Shown: positions 10,373-24,800 of the stretch, piece after piece | Position numbering within the stretch: position 1 is the first letter of the stretch | Layout of the letters: the number at the start of each line of letters is the position of its first letter | Source of the DNA: Pisaster brevispinus | Lineage: Eukaryota > Echinodermata > Asteroidea > Forcipulatida > Asteriidae | NCBI GenBank assembly: GCA_023634235.1 | Contig: JAMKCF010000014.1 | Coordinates: 7,403,001-7,467,000, forward strand | Direction of reading: 5' to 3' | DNA length: 64,000 nucleotides | Translations under genes and position numbers: made by a program | The notes under the pieces: model-generated | What the model was told of the DNA's origin: nothing | The model's database searches: none | The model's input: the letters and a program-made list of their open reading frames with translations, nothing else

Positions 10373-10675
10373 AGACCTCGTACATTTAAATTTTCTTTTG
10401 AAAAGTTGTACTTTCTATTTTGTTACGGAGCGATTGTGTCAAACTGAGGCAGTACCAGTGGACCGGGAAGCTGTGGTGGCTCTTGCCCTGAATTAATGAT
10501 GTCAGCAAAATTATACAATTGAACGAAAGATTACCAAAGTAGTTTGTTTGTTTGACGGGTAGTTGTGGACCGATAGCGATCAGAAAATCACACACTCTTC
10601 CTTTCCAAACGCTAATTCCCCTTTCCCTACACTTTCAAAGGTTTTATTTCGATGATTTCTTATAACTACTATAGA

Positions 10676-10790
10676 ACCACTGTAAAAAATGTGTGTGTGG
10701 ACGTGTGTAAGTCCACATAGTGTTTCAAGTCTCTTCATTATGTGGACCTCTTTTGTTCTCAGGTCCACACTTCGTATAAAGCGTTAAAAC
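10676..10790. repeat. Dispersed repeat rich in GTCCACA (copy 1)
   Basis: The segment with GGACGTGTGTAAGTCCACA, GTGTTTCAAGTC and TTGTTCTCAGGTCCACACTTCG is the reverse complement (with changes) of the segment at 32268-32362. The two are inverted copies of one dispersed repeat, probably a small non-autonomous DNA element. Its ends are not resolved. Confidence 0.6.
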
Positions 10791-13700
10791 ACCATCACCA
10801 CCGGCACCGCCAGCAACCAATAACTTTATGCGGTTTTACACCCCCAACCTATCCCCACCCAGTTGAGTTTCTACTTCATAAGAATGCTTGCCCGGTTTCC
10901 CCACATAAGCCGTCCCTATAAACCCATTCGGTCTCTGCCCTTCGGGTTCTCCACCCAAACCCATCTTGTTTTGCAAGCAAGCTGAAGTGACTTTTCGTGA
11001 GCCTTTCGACCATGACAAGTTGGGCCAGCCTCCCAGATTTAAACGCACATAAGTAGCCAACATGAATAGTCATAGATCAAGGATATGACTGGCTTCTGAC
11101 AAAAGGAACTTCGCTGTATTCAAGAATCGTTCAAATATCCACTCGGCGATTGTGTTTTATCACCGACCCAGAAAGTATGCCCTCGATGTGGTGTAGTAAC
11201 ATAGGTTTACTACCTACTTGCCTTTATGATTTGTTGTGTGGAGCGAGTACACACACACACACACGCAGTCTGACACTACCGTAAACTGCTACTTGACAAC
11301 CGCAAATCAGAGCGGACATGACAACGGCATTTCAAGAGGCTTCCAGCGAATAATCCCGGCCAGCGGTTCCTGGTAAAGCACATTGTACGGCAGAGTTGTA
11401 CCTGACATGCCAGATATGGAGACACATGGTCTTTTTAGAGGTAAGATTGGTTTACTACTGTTAATTCGTTGGACATTTCGTTTAACCTCCAAGGTTTTTC
11501 AAAAGTTATGATACACCATGTTTGTCTATTTTATTATCAACGACAGATTATTGGGCTATTTGTTGGCAAGCGGGAAATGCTTCCGGGAGCTATAAGAATG
11601 AGATAATACCCCCGTGTTTCATGCTTAACTTTGATTACTTAATAACGGTGGCGTATAGCTTGAGACCCGCCCTGTGAAGTTCAACTACTTAAGACTTACT
11701 TTTAAAACACAAACTTCATTGTAAAATTAAATTAAATATTACTGGGAGCAAAACCTCATTTGAAGTACAATAAGTACCATATGACAAGTGGGTTTAGAAG
11801 TATAGACAGATGTTTGGATTGATAGTTGTCGGTGGCTATAGGCCTAAATCATGGAGGAGAAGACCAACGTGTCCTGCTCCATGGTCCAAGTACATGTAAA
11901 GCTATTATAAGGAGAAAGTGGTGGTTGTGAGGTGAACCAGCCAAAGTCGGTTAGGACTGGCAACTCGGAACCCCCGTGCAACCACCCGTAAACACAGTTT
12001 AGTTATCTTCTTATTTTTACTTTGTTAACTTGGACTTTCACTCAAACCATGCGCGGAAGAAATAATTAAGTTGAGCATAGTGTTTTTATTCACCATCAAA
12101 TGATGACCAGTTAAACGCCCATTACGGCTTACATGCGTTCAAAACGCTACAAGCCTTTGTTGTTGACATGCCCTAATATTACATAACTAAATTGGATGAT
12201 ATGTCAGTTACGGAGCAGACTGCCCATACTAACTTAGTCTCTATCTTAGGTGTTATTTTTATTTCCTGATATAATTATTTACTTAATTTTCATTAATTTA
12301 TTTTCTCTCTCCAAATCATTCGCTCTGCAGTTGCGAAAAAACATCGTAGGCCTACTCATCGTGTGCATTAGACAGGGCCGCGATCCAGGTTAAATAATGA
12401 AGTTAATTCATCCATCAACCGATTGTTACCAAACACTGAGTGCAGTTCATGTAGTAGTACACTGTTATTTCTGTACATTGTTCTTATATTTGCTTCACCA
12501 ACTCACCTTTCATAAGACCAACAACATAATGTACATAGGTAAATTTACACTTCAAACTTAACAGTGTACAAAAGGTAAATAAAGTGTTTAGCAACCATGA
12601 GTTACGCCACGTCTTTACAAGTTGAGTCGTTTGTGTAGAATGAATGGATTATCTAGATGTATTCAATTCACAGTCTGCAGGGGGGGGGGGGGGTAACCGC
12701 ACCATGGCTGTTTTTGCCAACAATCGCCTTCAACTGTTTGCCTAGTCAACTCAAAATTTCGACCACTATGAGCCACTTGGTCACGAAGTATCAAAAGTGA
12801 AGGGCGTTCTTTCGATTGTACACACAGTTGAGGTATATAAATATAGAGAAGTTAATACATTAGTTTGTTGACATGTTTAGCTTACATCAGTTCATATTGG
12901 TCCGATGTAGTGTTACTCAAACTGCTACATATAAAATGTTTGTTAAAGTTTGTACAAATGAAACGTTAGTTTTACTAACGTTCTGTAAGTACAGCATGTA
13001 CCAGATTTCTTCCCTATTAAAGGCAGTAGGATATACGTGTATGATTAGTACGGTAACGTTAGAACTAGCTCGTAAATGATTCGGCAATATCAAAGCTGAA
13101 CTATTATTATTTCAAACACGTGTAACCATTGTCATGTTGAAATACATGGACCATCACGGAACTCCCCAATTTTAAGCCAGTCATAACCGTTTTCGTACAA
13201 CACTTGGGCCTATCATGCAACTGTAAGAATTTGGAGACGGATGGGAAGTTCCCGTCATTTTCCACGTAGGTTTTTCGCCCATCAAGGATATTCTGCTTTG
13301 ATACTGCTGTTTGTATTATATTGCATGAATAACACTTCTTTTTTTCAAAGGGTGTCAAGGTGAACATAGTTTTAATTACCTGTTTTCGTAGATTAGTCAA
13401 TGTTTAAGAGGCAGTGCCAATTGATGGCAGTTTGTCCGCTATGAGTGAACCATGCACCCCGCGGTTTCATATAGGACTGTCCATTTAGTAACATAAGCTA
13501 ATATTTAGTAATGTATGGAGGATACCAATTTGAGCTCCGGTAGTCACTACAACATTGTCGGGATTACTTCGATGTAGAAAGAACGTTTTAGTAAACAGTT
13601 TTCATTTCGATTTGGATAATCATAAGCGGTAAATCAATAAGAAACGTAAACCATTATTACCTGGTCCCGTTGTGGAAAAGTGAACGGCTAGTAGATGAAA

Positions 13701-16700
13701 AATGTTTTAAACCTTCAACATGTGATAAAGAAGAGGTTTGATTAAAAGGATTATTTTGCCTGTGGGGTTTATTTCGAAACGAAAATCAGCATCATTAAGT
13801 CAGAAAAGTAATTCTGCTTCATAAAGATCAACGACTCGGTCTCTAAACCTTCACGCTTCAAGTATTACAGAATTAGAGTGCCAGTGTGATACGTGACTAA
13901 CGAAACCCCGGTCCACCTTCCATCAGTGTATTTCAATAGACACAATACAAACTTTACTCCCGCATTGGGAACTGTTAACACCTGAATGTCAATTCTCAAT
14001 TTGGGTCCACTTTTGTTACTGAAGAAAGAAAGGTGGAAAGTCGATATCCTGTGTAATTGTTCCCGTGACGCATACAATAGTGACTGGGATTATTGCCTTT
14101 TAACATAACTGCTACAACTTGTTCAAGAAGGCATTCAACAGGTGTCGGAGCTACATTGTAGCCCCAAATAAACGAACATTGTTTCACTCGGGGATTACTG
14201 CGTACACATTGTGTCTAAAGGCATCTTGGACTGATTGAAAACTTTAACTGCTTGTGCACATTGATTATACCATCGAATGCTTCAGGTTTGTTACCTTAAT
14301 TATCGATATCGTGACAACAGAGGGACATGCTCCGGTTTAACGAACCCGTTCGAAGGCATCGTGTATACGCTAGTCAGGAGGACTCGTGGTTCTTATTTAC
14401 TGAACGTGAACAGCCATATAATGTGCAAGGTCGATAATAGACATTTTGGTTCTAGCCTAGAGTCAACCGGACCGTGCCTTTTGCCATTATAACTTCTTTT
14501 CTGTTGGACTTAATGTGCTTTAACAACACTCGAGAGAGGCAGGACGCTGAAGGTTTTTGTAAGAACTATAGATGATATGTACCATGCAAACGCCTTTACC
14601 GAGTTGCAGAACACCTGCATTTTAAATAACTTGGTTGCAAGCGAGAACAACAATTAAAACTGTCAAATTATTCGGGATATATGATTGCTCAATGCTACAT
14701 GGTTAACGTCAAACAAGGTAAGAGAAAGCCATATTAATTTTTTTTCTGGGGACATGTATATGCAAATTAAAAGCTTGTTGCTAAAAATTGTGTACATTGA
14801 GACTTCAAACTCCGTCACTCTTTTGGATCACAGAGAAAGGAGAAAGATTTCACAGTAAGACATTGTACACAATGTTCGCTATCGTATACTTTCAGATCTT
14901 GCAATTGCAAATCCGGTTAGTTTTTGTGTAACATATGTCATAAATATCCGACTTAATTTTGGGCCCCTTTTGTGGTTTATAACTAAGTATTCGACTTGTG
15001 TATTAAGCAGAGACATGTCTGGGTTTTACGTTCTGATGCACTTATCCTAACTGAATGGGAAACAGTTCCCCGATGGTTGAACTTGGGTAGTAAGATTCGT
15101 TGTTGACGGAAACGGTCTGAAGCTTTAGGATCCCGATTTGAGTGGCGTGTTGCATGTTGTAATCCCTGGGGCTTCATTTGGACATCTACCTCCATGGTTT
15201 GAAAGAACTTCTGGCAACAGTTTCTGCGGCGGTAGAGAAACAGATCAGAGTAGACATTTTTTTACCTATAACATTGGGCTAATAACAGCTGTCGTTTTTG
15301 CCAAGCAGACGTATAAAGTGTCTGAATTTAGATACAATGTTTGAAATATTTCAACATCCATGTATTAACAAAAAAGGAAAGATGTTTCACACCCTTATTT
15401 ATAGTATGTGCTAAAGAAATCAGTGTGGTACCAGGGAACAGAACAGATGACATTTTTGTTGGTACTCTGTTTTCGCCAAGCAGGATTTTTCATCATAGGT
15501 CAGTTTATTTGTGTTAACCATAACCATCTAAACCCTTCAACATCTAAATTGATACCGGTACTGATGGACGATGAACCAATGACTTTATTATCATGCTTTA
15601 CATGCCCGTGTATTGGTCTGTGATCAGTGTCTAACGTTTGGATTTTGTTTAGAGTGAGGAATGATGCTACTAATTGAATATTTCAATTAATTTTATAACT
15701 GTTTGCAAAAACTAGTTGTTGTGGTTTTTTTCTTTCTAAACGAACTATTGGTTGCTATGCTATATACAGGTACACTTCTCCTTATTCTTGTTCAATATCA
15801 TCGTTATTTTTAAATTGTCATTAATTCACCAATTAACTAAAGGGACTAGGGCCTGTATAGCCTTGACTTTTTCCTGGTGCCCTCTATTTGTCACCATTTG
15901 TATCAAACTTCTTGTATTGAAAGATGGTCTAGCCTGATATAAGGAAATAAACAAACAAACAATACCTCAAAGGACTGCGACTAGCAGGGTTGGAAATTAG
16001 TTTAAATATTGTCAGCTAATAGTTTGTGAAAATCAAACAAATCAACATTGCTTACAATGTACATGTGTATATGTGTTCAAATTGCCGCAATCAAAATTGG
16101 CCCGCTATTATGAACGTAAAACATTAGCAGTTTTTCCATTGTTTTCACTGAAGTGTCTACTGTATCTGATGATTTTTTCACAAGTTGGTTTCATGTGTTG
16201 CTTGGAAACATAGAAGATGAATTTACTGTACTCTCCTTTCAAGAAATAATAATGGTTTCACTTTTCACAGTTCCATTCTGCCTTCCTAACGCTGTTAGTA
16301 CAATGCATTGTATTGTTCACAATGGGGAATGGATGACTTGAATGTTATGCTTTCGATAAGTGTTTTGCTTTATCATGGCAAGGGGAACATAATCCACATT
16401 GATTTGACTTTGGTCCCAAAGTTGTTAATTAATGTGGTTTCAGTATTCAGGCGCTTCTCTCATGCAGTGGCATGACAAAGTGACAACACATTGTATTATG
16501 TAAATCGAACCGGTGCCAGACTCTGGAATATTACCCCACATTGGCATTGTCAAGTCTTATCAACGTGTGGCCTTATTGAACCCGGAACCGATAAGATCCA
16601 GCAATTCAGTAGAGCCTGTAATCAATCATGTCATACTTTGTTATCAAGATCCTGAACATTTTTCATGCTGTGTATCGTTAGTTTGGAAATGTGCCATATT

Positions 16701-18105
16701 AAATATAACCATGGGACAAAGAAGGGACTAGACATTGTACCTCAGTCTCACATCGGAACGCTTTTGAAATCAAATAAGTGGAAGGTATGTAATAACAGTT
16801 TCATTTCAACCAGTGGAGTATCCTGGTGGCCGGGGTAGGGAGGGGGCAGTGGTGATGGTGTGGGGTGGGGCTCATAGCAAGCACATCCCTCTTTACACCT
16901 GGCTGTTTTGTTATGATTTATTTATTTAAGTTGCATATTATGCTGAAAGTATTTGTATTGCATAGTCTTAAAACATAACTCCACTCATATTTGACGCTCC
17001 CCCACTACCCACCCTGCGTTAATACCAATGCAGCTTCGCTCCCCTCTTAATGCTCTCACTTCAACTGAAATCATTTATAAAAACAATGTAAACTTTTCAG
17101 AACATGCTTCGTCATTCGCTTCGCTCCGTCTTCTATCGACCAATCACCACTTGCATTCTCTCCCAAGGAAATACAATTACAGTGTACATGTTTTTATTTG
17201 TCTGTATGCGTGTTTAATTTGTCCTTTTTGGGGGTATGTATTTCATACTGGAGCTATAGCCAGGAACTTTAGTTATCCCGAAAGCAACGCTCGGTTTGAA
17301 CGCATGCGTAGTTCTTGCCCCACCATCGGTTATTACAAACCCAGAAAGCTTACATCACTAAACAAAGAATAGTTATGTTGAACGATGTTCTGGTCTGTCC
17401 ATTAAACATGACAGTTCTGTCAATACCTGCTCTTTGTGATTTTAATAAATCGTATTTGTTTAACCACATGAAAGAAGCACTTGACGTATCCTCAGTGAGG
17501 GTAATGCAAATACATGTACGTTAGTCTTTTATGTGTCTAGTCGAAAGGGAGTGTAATTCCTTTGTACGTAGTTGTGGTATATTGTGGTTGCTTCTAGTGT
17601 ACCGTATAAACATCCCCTTGTGTGCAAGTATTACGCTTTTAGCTGTAGCTTTTAGTGTATGTGCCTTTATCATCAATTTGATACAGTATATGTAATTGCA
17701 GATGCAGTGTTAATTGATGCATCTCATTAAGAGATAGGCCCTATTTATAAACGTATAAAATACGTGTATTTAAATAAGTTTAATTAAATTAAAAATACAA
17801 TTTCAGGCGATGATTTAAAGCAACTACGGTGTACGTGTTCGGATTAAAAATTGATCTCTATCTCTAATGATGATTGAACTGGTGGTAAGGATAAAATGTA
17901 TTTTTAGCAAGAAGCTTTGTTGAGGTAGCAAATACAATTCTGTGTAATTGCGCTGGTTTGATGTCACAAAGTTTTAAGGCAAAATGTATTTGAGCCAATG
18001 ACCGAGTTGTTGAAGCACTTGACAGAATTTGCATAGAATGTTTTGGGGTGCTAGATGTGACAAGTCTTAACTTAGAATATGTTTTGAACAAGAGTATAAT
18101 TGAGA
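10791..18105. other. About 7.3 kb without a supportable gene
   Basis: Both strands were read for exons with splice sites, transposon ends and RNA genes. Apart from a short CA run at about 11250-11265, a G run at 12680-12693 and G-rich sequence at 16830-16875, I see only AT-rich unique-looking DNA. Open frames of 60-114 codons (e.g. 17028-17372 plus, 13400-13107 minus) have no recognisable domain and no convincing splice partners. The 5' exon or exons of the gene at 18855-32184 could lie here. Confidence 0.45.
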
Positions 18106-18108
18106 TCG

Positions 18109-18800
18109 CAGTGTTTTCCAGATCAGAGTTTTGTTTGTAACCATGTACTTGTCAGTCAAGTACCAAATACTGCCGAGTGCTAGGGAGGCCGAGTAGTACT
18201 CGAGTTACTTGAGTACAAATACACGTATTGTAGTGAGTATTCGGATATCCGAGTTTTTTTGTAAAAAAATACTGCAAAATCAGGTATGACAATCATTTGT
18301 AATATTTGTTTGCTAATGCTTGTTATGGCAACTTGATAACTTTTAAACATGAATACACCATGGATAACTTAAATTTGACTTTTTCCATCAAGTAAGAATA
18401 CAAGCATCCGTACCGAGTAGGCCTATTCTGATAACCGGGTCTGACCGAGTCCAATACCGAGCACTTAGTACTTGGATCTCCGAATACGAGTACTTTATAC
18501 ACAACCGCAAAATGAGGTGTACAACAGTATTTTGTTGTTTTTGTTTGTTTGTGTTTGTCCGTTTTAATAATTAACGCACATATAAAAGTGGAAAGGCAAG
18601 TGGTCATTTGACCTCTAGAGTACTTACAGTCGGAGTCCAAGTAAATTGTCAGTCGAGTATCGAGTACATGACTTCAAGTACAGCTTATTAAGTATGGACT
18701 TGGAATGCAAGTATCTTGCTTGCCAATATACAGTGTACAAGTACCAGTACATTAAAACGGTACCCGAGTAGCACCTACTGACTTTGAGTACCAAGGACGA
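18109..18800. repeat. GAGTAC/AAGTAC-rich degenerate repeat region
   Basis: Many copies of CGAGTAC, AAGTAC and ACTCGAGTA in both orientations are concentrated at 18150-18250, 18400-18500 and 18610-18800. The outer words CAGTGTTTTCC (18109) and TAGCACTG (18807) look like hAT-type ends, and arrays of short words inside hAT ends are common. No target duplication was found at these ends, so the element call is weak. The region ends about 50 bp before the first recognised exon of the EF-hand gene. Confidence 0.4.
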
Positions 18801-18854
18801 GTTCAGTAGCACTGCCAGAAAACTTTTGATTAGTATTATTGATTTATTTCGCAG

Positions 18855-21800
18855 CCTAAAACAGCATTTGAATGTAATGGAAGCCGATGACAGGGCAGCC
18901 GCTTTGCTGGTGTTTCATAGGGACCGTCTCAACAAACTCAGGGATGGCATATCCCGGGTCCTTGGTGCTTTTTCTGAAGTCTTAGGAGTGAACGGGCCGA
19001 TTGCAGCTGGACAACCAGCTGAGTTGAACAGAAAGCTTCAAGAAATAGTAAGAAAAATAATTATTTTGTTGTTAATAGTGACTTTATAATTGATTTTGCG
19101 TTCCGTAAGAGTGGCCTATTGAAAAGTTTGGAAGTTTTAGCTCAGGCAAAAACTATCTTTGCTGAAATATAAACACGAACAGCAACACGACTTACAACGC
19201 ATTTCATAACAAAATAGGACAGAAAGTATAAACAGCCACTTCAAAAAAACACGCACAGCCAATCTAACCAACAATAACAACATCATTGTGAAAACAAACC
19301 AACAAACACCCCCAACAAACACACGCACTTCACAACAAGGAAACAAACACACAAGCAACACCCCTTAATTGCTTTAATTGACGTCTTGATTTCGTCGATA
19401 ATACCCTGAATTTGGTTTTACCGATTTGTCCTATAGTTCTTCCCTTGTCACAGACCGGTGCGAAGATAAAACATACATTCTTTATCCCTGATAATTGCAC
19501 CAATTAAACTCATACCCGCTACTACTTACAGCCAATCAACCTTCTTGTCACAAGTGACGCTCGTTAGTCTAGTTTTGAAAAGTAAGTTAAGTGTAGCTGG
19601 GGATTCGAACCCTAGGTCCCCCATTCCAATATTAACCAAAGATTGTATATTCTACTGCAGGCGCAAGAAATGGCAAATCGTGCTGAAATATGAAGTATGC
19701 ACTGTACGCCATTCCATTAAGCAACTCTTTGACGCAGCAATGGATCAGTGCTGACAATGTGCACTGCTATCAGTGCTAAAACAAAGCATTTGCTTGCCGA
19801 AATGGCGTCAATGCCGTACCTGGCGAATTCGCATTCTACCAGTGGATAGAGCATTGCCCTGCTATACGATGTTTGGTTAAGATACCTTGCCATTGGGACC
19901 CAGGGTTCGCACCCCAACCAAGTAGCCTCTTGATTGTTTTCCATGCATGATTCAGGCAGCACCGAATACAGTTCTTTTCACACATGAAACGGTGTAAGAA
20001 AAAAAAACCTCTTGGGGAAGCCCCCTTTCTATGCCCGCTATCGTTAATCTGTCATCCTTTATTGAGGGGGCCGAAGGTTTGTTGTCACTGGGGATTGTAT
20101 TTCATGGCTGCTAATAGGCTTAATAGTTGTTTGAGAGGTTTAGATATAGACTGACGTTATAAAATGATTATCATGCAGAATGGTGTCACTGCGTAAATGA
20201 ATGCAAACGGTGAACCAAAGGGTGATGAATAAGAAGCAGAACTTGTAGACATTCTTAAAATATTTAATAGATGTTAATTTTGCATCGGGGATGGATAAAG
20301 AATATTAATTTGGGTTTTTACCCTACACCGATGTGTGTTAGCACTGTATACTCAGTACTTACCCGAGTTCTGTGAAAAAAACACAGGCATATTACTCGGG
20401 TGGGATTCGAACCCACGACCTCTAGCTGCCGGGCAATCTCGGTCGTCTAGTTGGTAAGACACTGCTCTAGAATTGCAAAGGTCGTGGGTTCGAATCCCAC
20501 CCGAGTAATATGCCTGTTTTTTTGGCAAGCTGCGAAGCAGAGTGAGCCTATGTAATGACAATTTCCGTCCCGTCTGTCCGTCCGTCCGTCCGTCCGTCTG
20601 TCCGGCCGTCCGCGTTCAGTGGAAATGTTAAAGTTTTTGTTTTAAGTATCAGTCTTTGAGTTGAGTTGGTTTATGTACAAGCCCAAGTAAGATTGATTGC
20701 CAGTCATTTTTTTGGTAATTTTCAACTATTTTTTTCAATAATGTTGAAGTTTTGGGAATAAAAAAAATGTTAAAGTTTTGGGAATAAAAAAAATGTTAAA
20801 GTTTTTTTTTCAGGCTCAATTATTGACCTCTGGATTTTAAAGAACCAAACTCAAACTAAAATTTTAAAGTTTTGAACTAAGTTAAGTTGTAACTTTGACT
20901 TACAATTGACAACAGACAGGCTGAGCATAATATCGGTTCCGGTTAAATGAGCTAAAGCAATTAAAAACTTAAATGGTCATAACTCCTTATTGCAATGATG
21001 TACTGACTTGAAACTTGAATCAAATATTGCTTCTTACACGTAGATTCATATGAAAAGATAAAACTCAAGAGTTTATCACTGGTTCCAGTTGAATGAGTTA
21101 AAACAATGAAAACCTTAAATGGTCATAACTCCTTATTGCAATTAGTCATTGGTCTTCTATCTGGCGATCGGCAGCTCGCCATGGCAGCTTCGCTGTTCTA
21201 GTTTTCACAGAACTTGGGTAAGTACTGAGTATACAGTGCTAACACACATCGGTGTAGGGTAAAAACCAAAATTAATATTCTTAAAATAAGTGGGATAAAA
21301 GAGAAGTCCTTTATCATGGCGAGGCTGTAATTGTCATTAAAACATTTAGTGGCTACTGAATGAGCCCCCTGAACAGTCGCTGATCAATACTAAGTGTTCA
21401 AAAATACTCTTAAAAAAGATCATCTCACAGACTTTATAAATAAAAGCATCGTGCAGATGCAAGTATATGTGTGTTTAAGAGCGATGTCCATATACGCCGG
21501 TAATACTTTCGAAATAATAATAATAATAATATATTGTATTTGTATAGCGCCTACTGCAGGCCAGCCTCTAAGCGCTTAACATTCAGTATTTCCTGCAAGG
21601 TATTTGGGGCTACGTTTTGAAGTATGAGACCTACTCCTTTACATAGCACCTTGTAATGGTTTACAAGGTGCTGTGGCGCAATATGCAGCCGATCAAACCA
21701 GGAACACCGGGGCGGACCCCTTCTCTTTTCGATAAGTGCACTGGGTTCTTTTTCGTGCGTTACACAACACACGGGACCAACGGCTTTACGTCCCATCCGA

Positions 21801-24800
21801 AGGACGAAGCAATCATGGTTAAGTGTCTTGCTTAAGGACACAAGTGTCACGACCGGGGCTCGAACCCACACTCTGCTGATCAGAAACACCAGAGCTTGAG
21901 TCCAGTGATCTTATCCACTCGGCCACGACACGCCATAGGTCATAGGTCGATGTAGGTCAATGTCCGTTTTGGAAGTAGGTCCTGCGCTTCTAGTTTTATG
22001 ACAAACTTTATGGTCTTGCCCAAAATACAAATGATACAGCACATCTCAAGGCATATCTAGGGGGGGGGGGGTGGGGGACGTCCAGTGAAAAAAGTACGCA
22101 TGTTGTTAAGCAGCACCATCTCAAAACCCATAAAGAACAGAACGTACATTTGGTTTTTATTCCCACCGAATCATTGAGTTTTCTGGGCAAGGCAAACCCT
22201 TGTATATATAACAGACACAAACAGACATGCAACATGGACGTTCAGGTGAGACGAGTGGCTGCGTGTAAATCAGGCAAAACGGTGCATAGGCCCAGTGCAA
22301 GACTTTGGAACACTAGGTGGCAGCAGACCATGTAAATTTCAATTCTTTACGTAGTTCTGAGCTTGCGCACATTACCAAGAACAATGTATTTACCTGCTAA
22401 GTCTGCTGCCTTCCATCGTCAGATAATTCCCCATTAATTATGGATAACAATCTGACAAGAAATATATACTTTTTTGTAAGGGCATGTTTTTTCTCCAAGG
22501 GTTTGTACTCGGACCTGAAACGGATTCGGGCCCAAAGAAGCCCGCCTTATTCTTCCCGTTCCTTGATGTGTTTTATTAACTTACATTTTCATTCAATTTG
22601 AGATGGAATCTGGGTCGTGCCGACCCACAATTAGGTAGGACCCAATTTAGCAGAATAATGATCGTATTTTCCGGTCAATCGCATCGATGTATTGATTAAT
22701 ATCTTATTAATTTTGTTGAATGCCATAAAGGAACAGACTTCTTGGAGTCGGATTCGGGAGCATTTCCTGGACAATCATGTATCCTCAGATGGATATGAAA
22801 CTGACAGAAATGTTGCCAGTATCCTCCTGGACTTCACTAACAAACTGGACGATGTGAAGGAGGCACTGGAGGACAGGCTTAGGGTAAGAGAACCAATAAT
22901 GCATGTTGGAGGTCGGTTGTCATTTATTGGCTGGCGTAGTGTTGATTGGAGTCTTACCGTAAAGGCCTAGTCTAGCCCTATTTAGGAGCAAGCCACCTCT
23001 AGTAACATTGTTGCTCCCCCCTAACATAAATGACTTTATCCGATTAAGATATTCTGTGATATCGAGTCATTCGTATTTTTATTTTATTTTAAATTTTAAT
23101 TTCTCAGTCCCTTCCCCACTTAAGAATATAAATCGATCCCAGGTCGGACCCGAGACGGATCCAACTCTAAAAATTACATTTGACTATCTTAGAGTCCTCG
23201 TAACAAACCGTTATGTTTTATTTACCACAAAGTGAACGATTTGTGGTTTAGCAGTTGCATTATATATGTTGATGTTCTTTCTTTGTTCTTATGTTTGCAT
23301 CAGGATCTGCAGCAGCAAAAAGATGACAAAATACAGCAAGAAGTTAAAAGCCTTCAAAGTAAGTTGAAGTTTATTTTGTATTTCTTAAAAATATATAATG
23401 TAGATTTTAGGGTCAAATCAGTGTTGATTTTTACTGATTTGTTTTACTATTATTGTTATAATACATTTCTGATAATGGAACCAAGGATGCCTCATGTGAA
23501 CTTAATCACTGTAGCTCACAGGCTTGAGGAAACTTGTAAAAAAGGGTCCCTGCTATGTGAACCAGAAACACCGGGGTTAATCCCTACTCTTCCACGATAA
23601 GTGTTCTGGGCTCTGATAGCGCACTACAAATTCTAGATACACAGAAACCATGGCTTAGTGTCCCATCCAAACGACAAAGCAATGGTAAAATACCTTGCTC
23701 AAGGACGTAAGTGCCACGACCGGTACTCTAACCCTAACTCTGCTGATCAGAAACACTAGAACTTTAGTCCAGTGCTCCCACTAAGTCATTAATCGCCACA
23801 AAATTCTTGCCATTTATTGCTTGCTGGATTTTTAAATAATAATAATGTATGTCTGCACCGCTGCTTGACGGAGGGGCTGCAGGATAGAGCGATGAACAAG
23901 TGTGCTATTCTGCAGAATCTGATTTATATTTTATCTTTCAACATTTATAAAACACACTATTTGTATTTTTCACAGAAAAGCTTGCTGAGGAAAAAGCAAA
24001 TGCTTCTGATTTGAAATGGAGGCATCAGGAACTGAGCGAAACAACCAGTTCAGAAAAACACTACAAGACTATCTTGCATCAACAGCTAAAGGAAAAACAA
24101 GACATTATCGCTCAGTAAGTAGCATTTTCCCATACACTTGGTTCTTTAGTTTTCAAGGCGGTGTTTCAGTTGTAACCGGGAAGACCGCTCCTACATGTAC
24201 TAGGCAATTTAAGATTGTCATAAAGAGAGTAACAATCGGACCACAGAAGTATTGACTGATGTAATAATGTCCTCAGGGATAAATACTTGTAGTTTGACTG
24301 CAGCAACACCTGTGCGTAAAACGCCCTTTTCGCAACCAAGGCTTTGACTTGGATTCAGACTTTGGCTCCGTCCGCCTGAGTGAAGCCCCGTACTTAATGC
24401 ACACGTTGTCAGAATATATATGACAGAGCCTAAGCCGGAGCTCAAGCCCAAGCCTATATAGTTTCGGAAAGGGTATTGTTGGTCTTATACTTAAGTTCCA
24501 GTAGGGAAAAACCCAAAACATATGTGACTTAAAGATTCTAGATCCAATTTAGATTTAAATTTTAAATAGCAACTTTTGTAGATTTGATAAAGTATACCAT
24601 ATATAGGACCTACGCTTTTATTTAAGGTACTTCACTTAAAAATCCGCCGAAGATAAGTGGTAGTTATTTAGAAACTAAAAATGAATTATTTTAGGAATCC
24701 CAACCTTAGATCACGTCCATCAGCCATGTACAAACATCTTTTCATGTTATACATGCATTTTATGCATTGTTCATAGCATATGCAGAAGTTCCCCCGTTTG

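Noticed and set aside
18784..18854. Open reading frame extending upstream of the first EF-hand gene exon
   Set aside because: It begins at TTG, crosses a good acceptor (TTTATTTCGCAG) and is repeat-derived. I start the exon at 18855 and the earliest ATG at 18877.
21551..21889. 112-codon minus-strand ORF
   Set aside because: It lies wholly within SINE family C.
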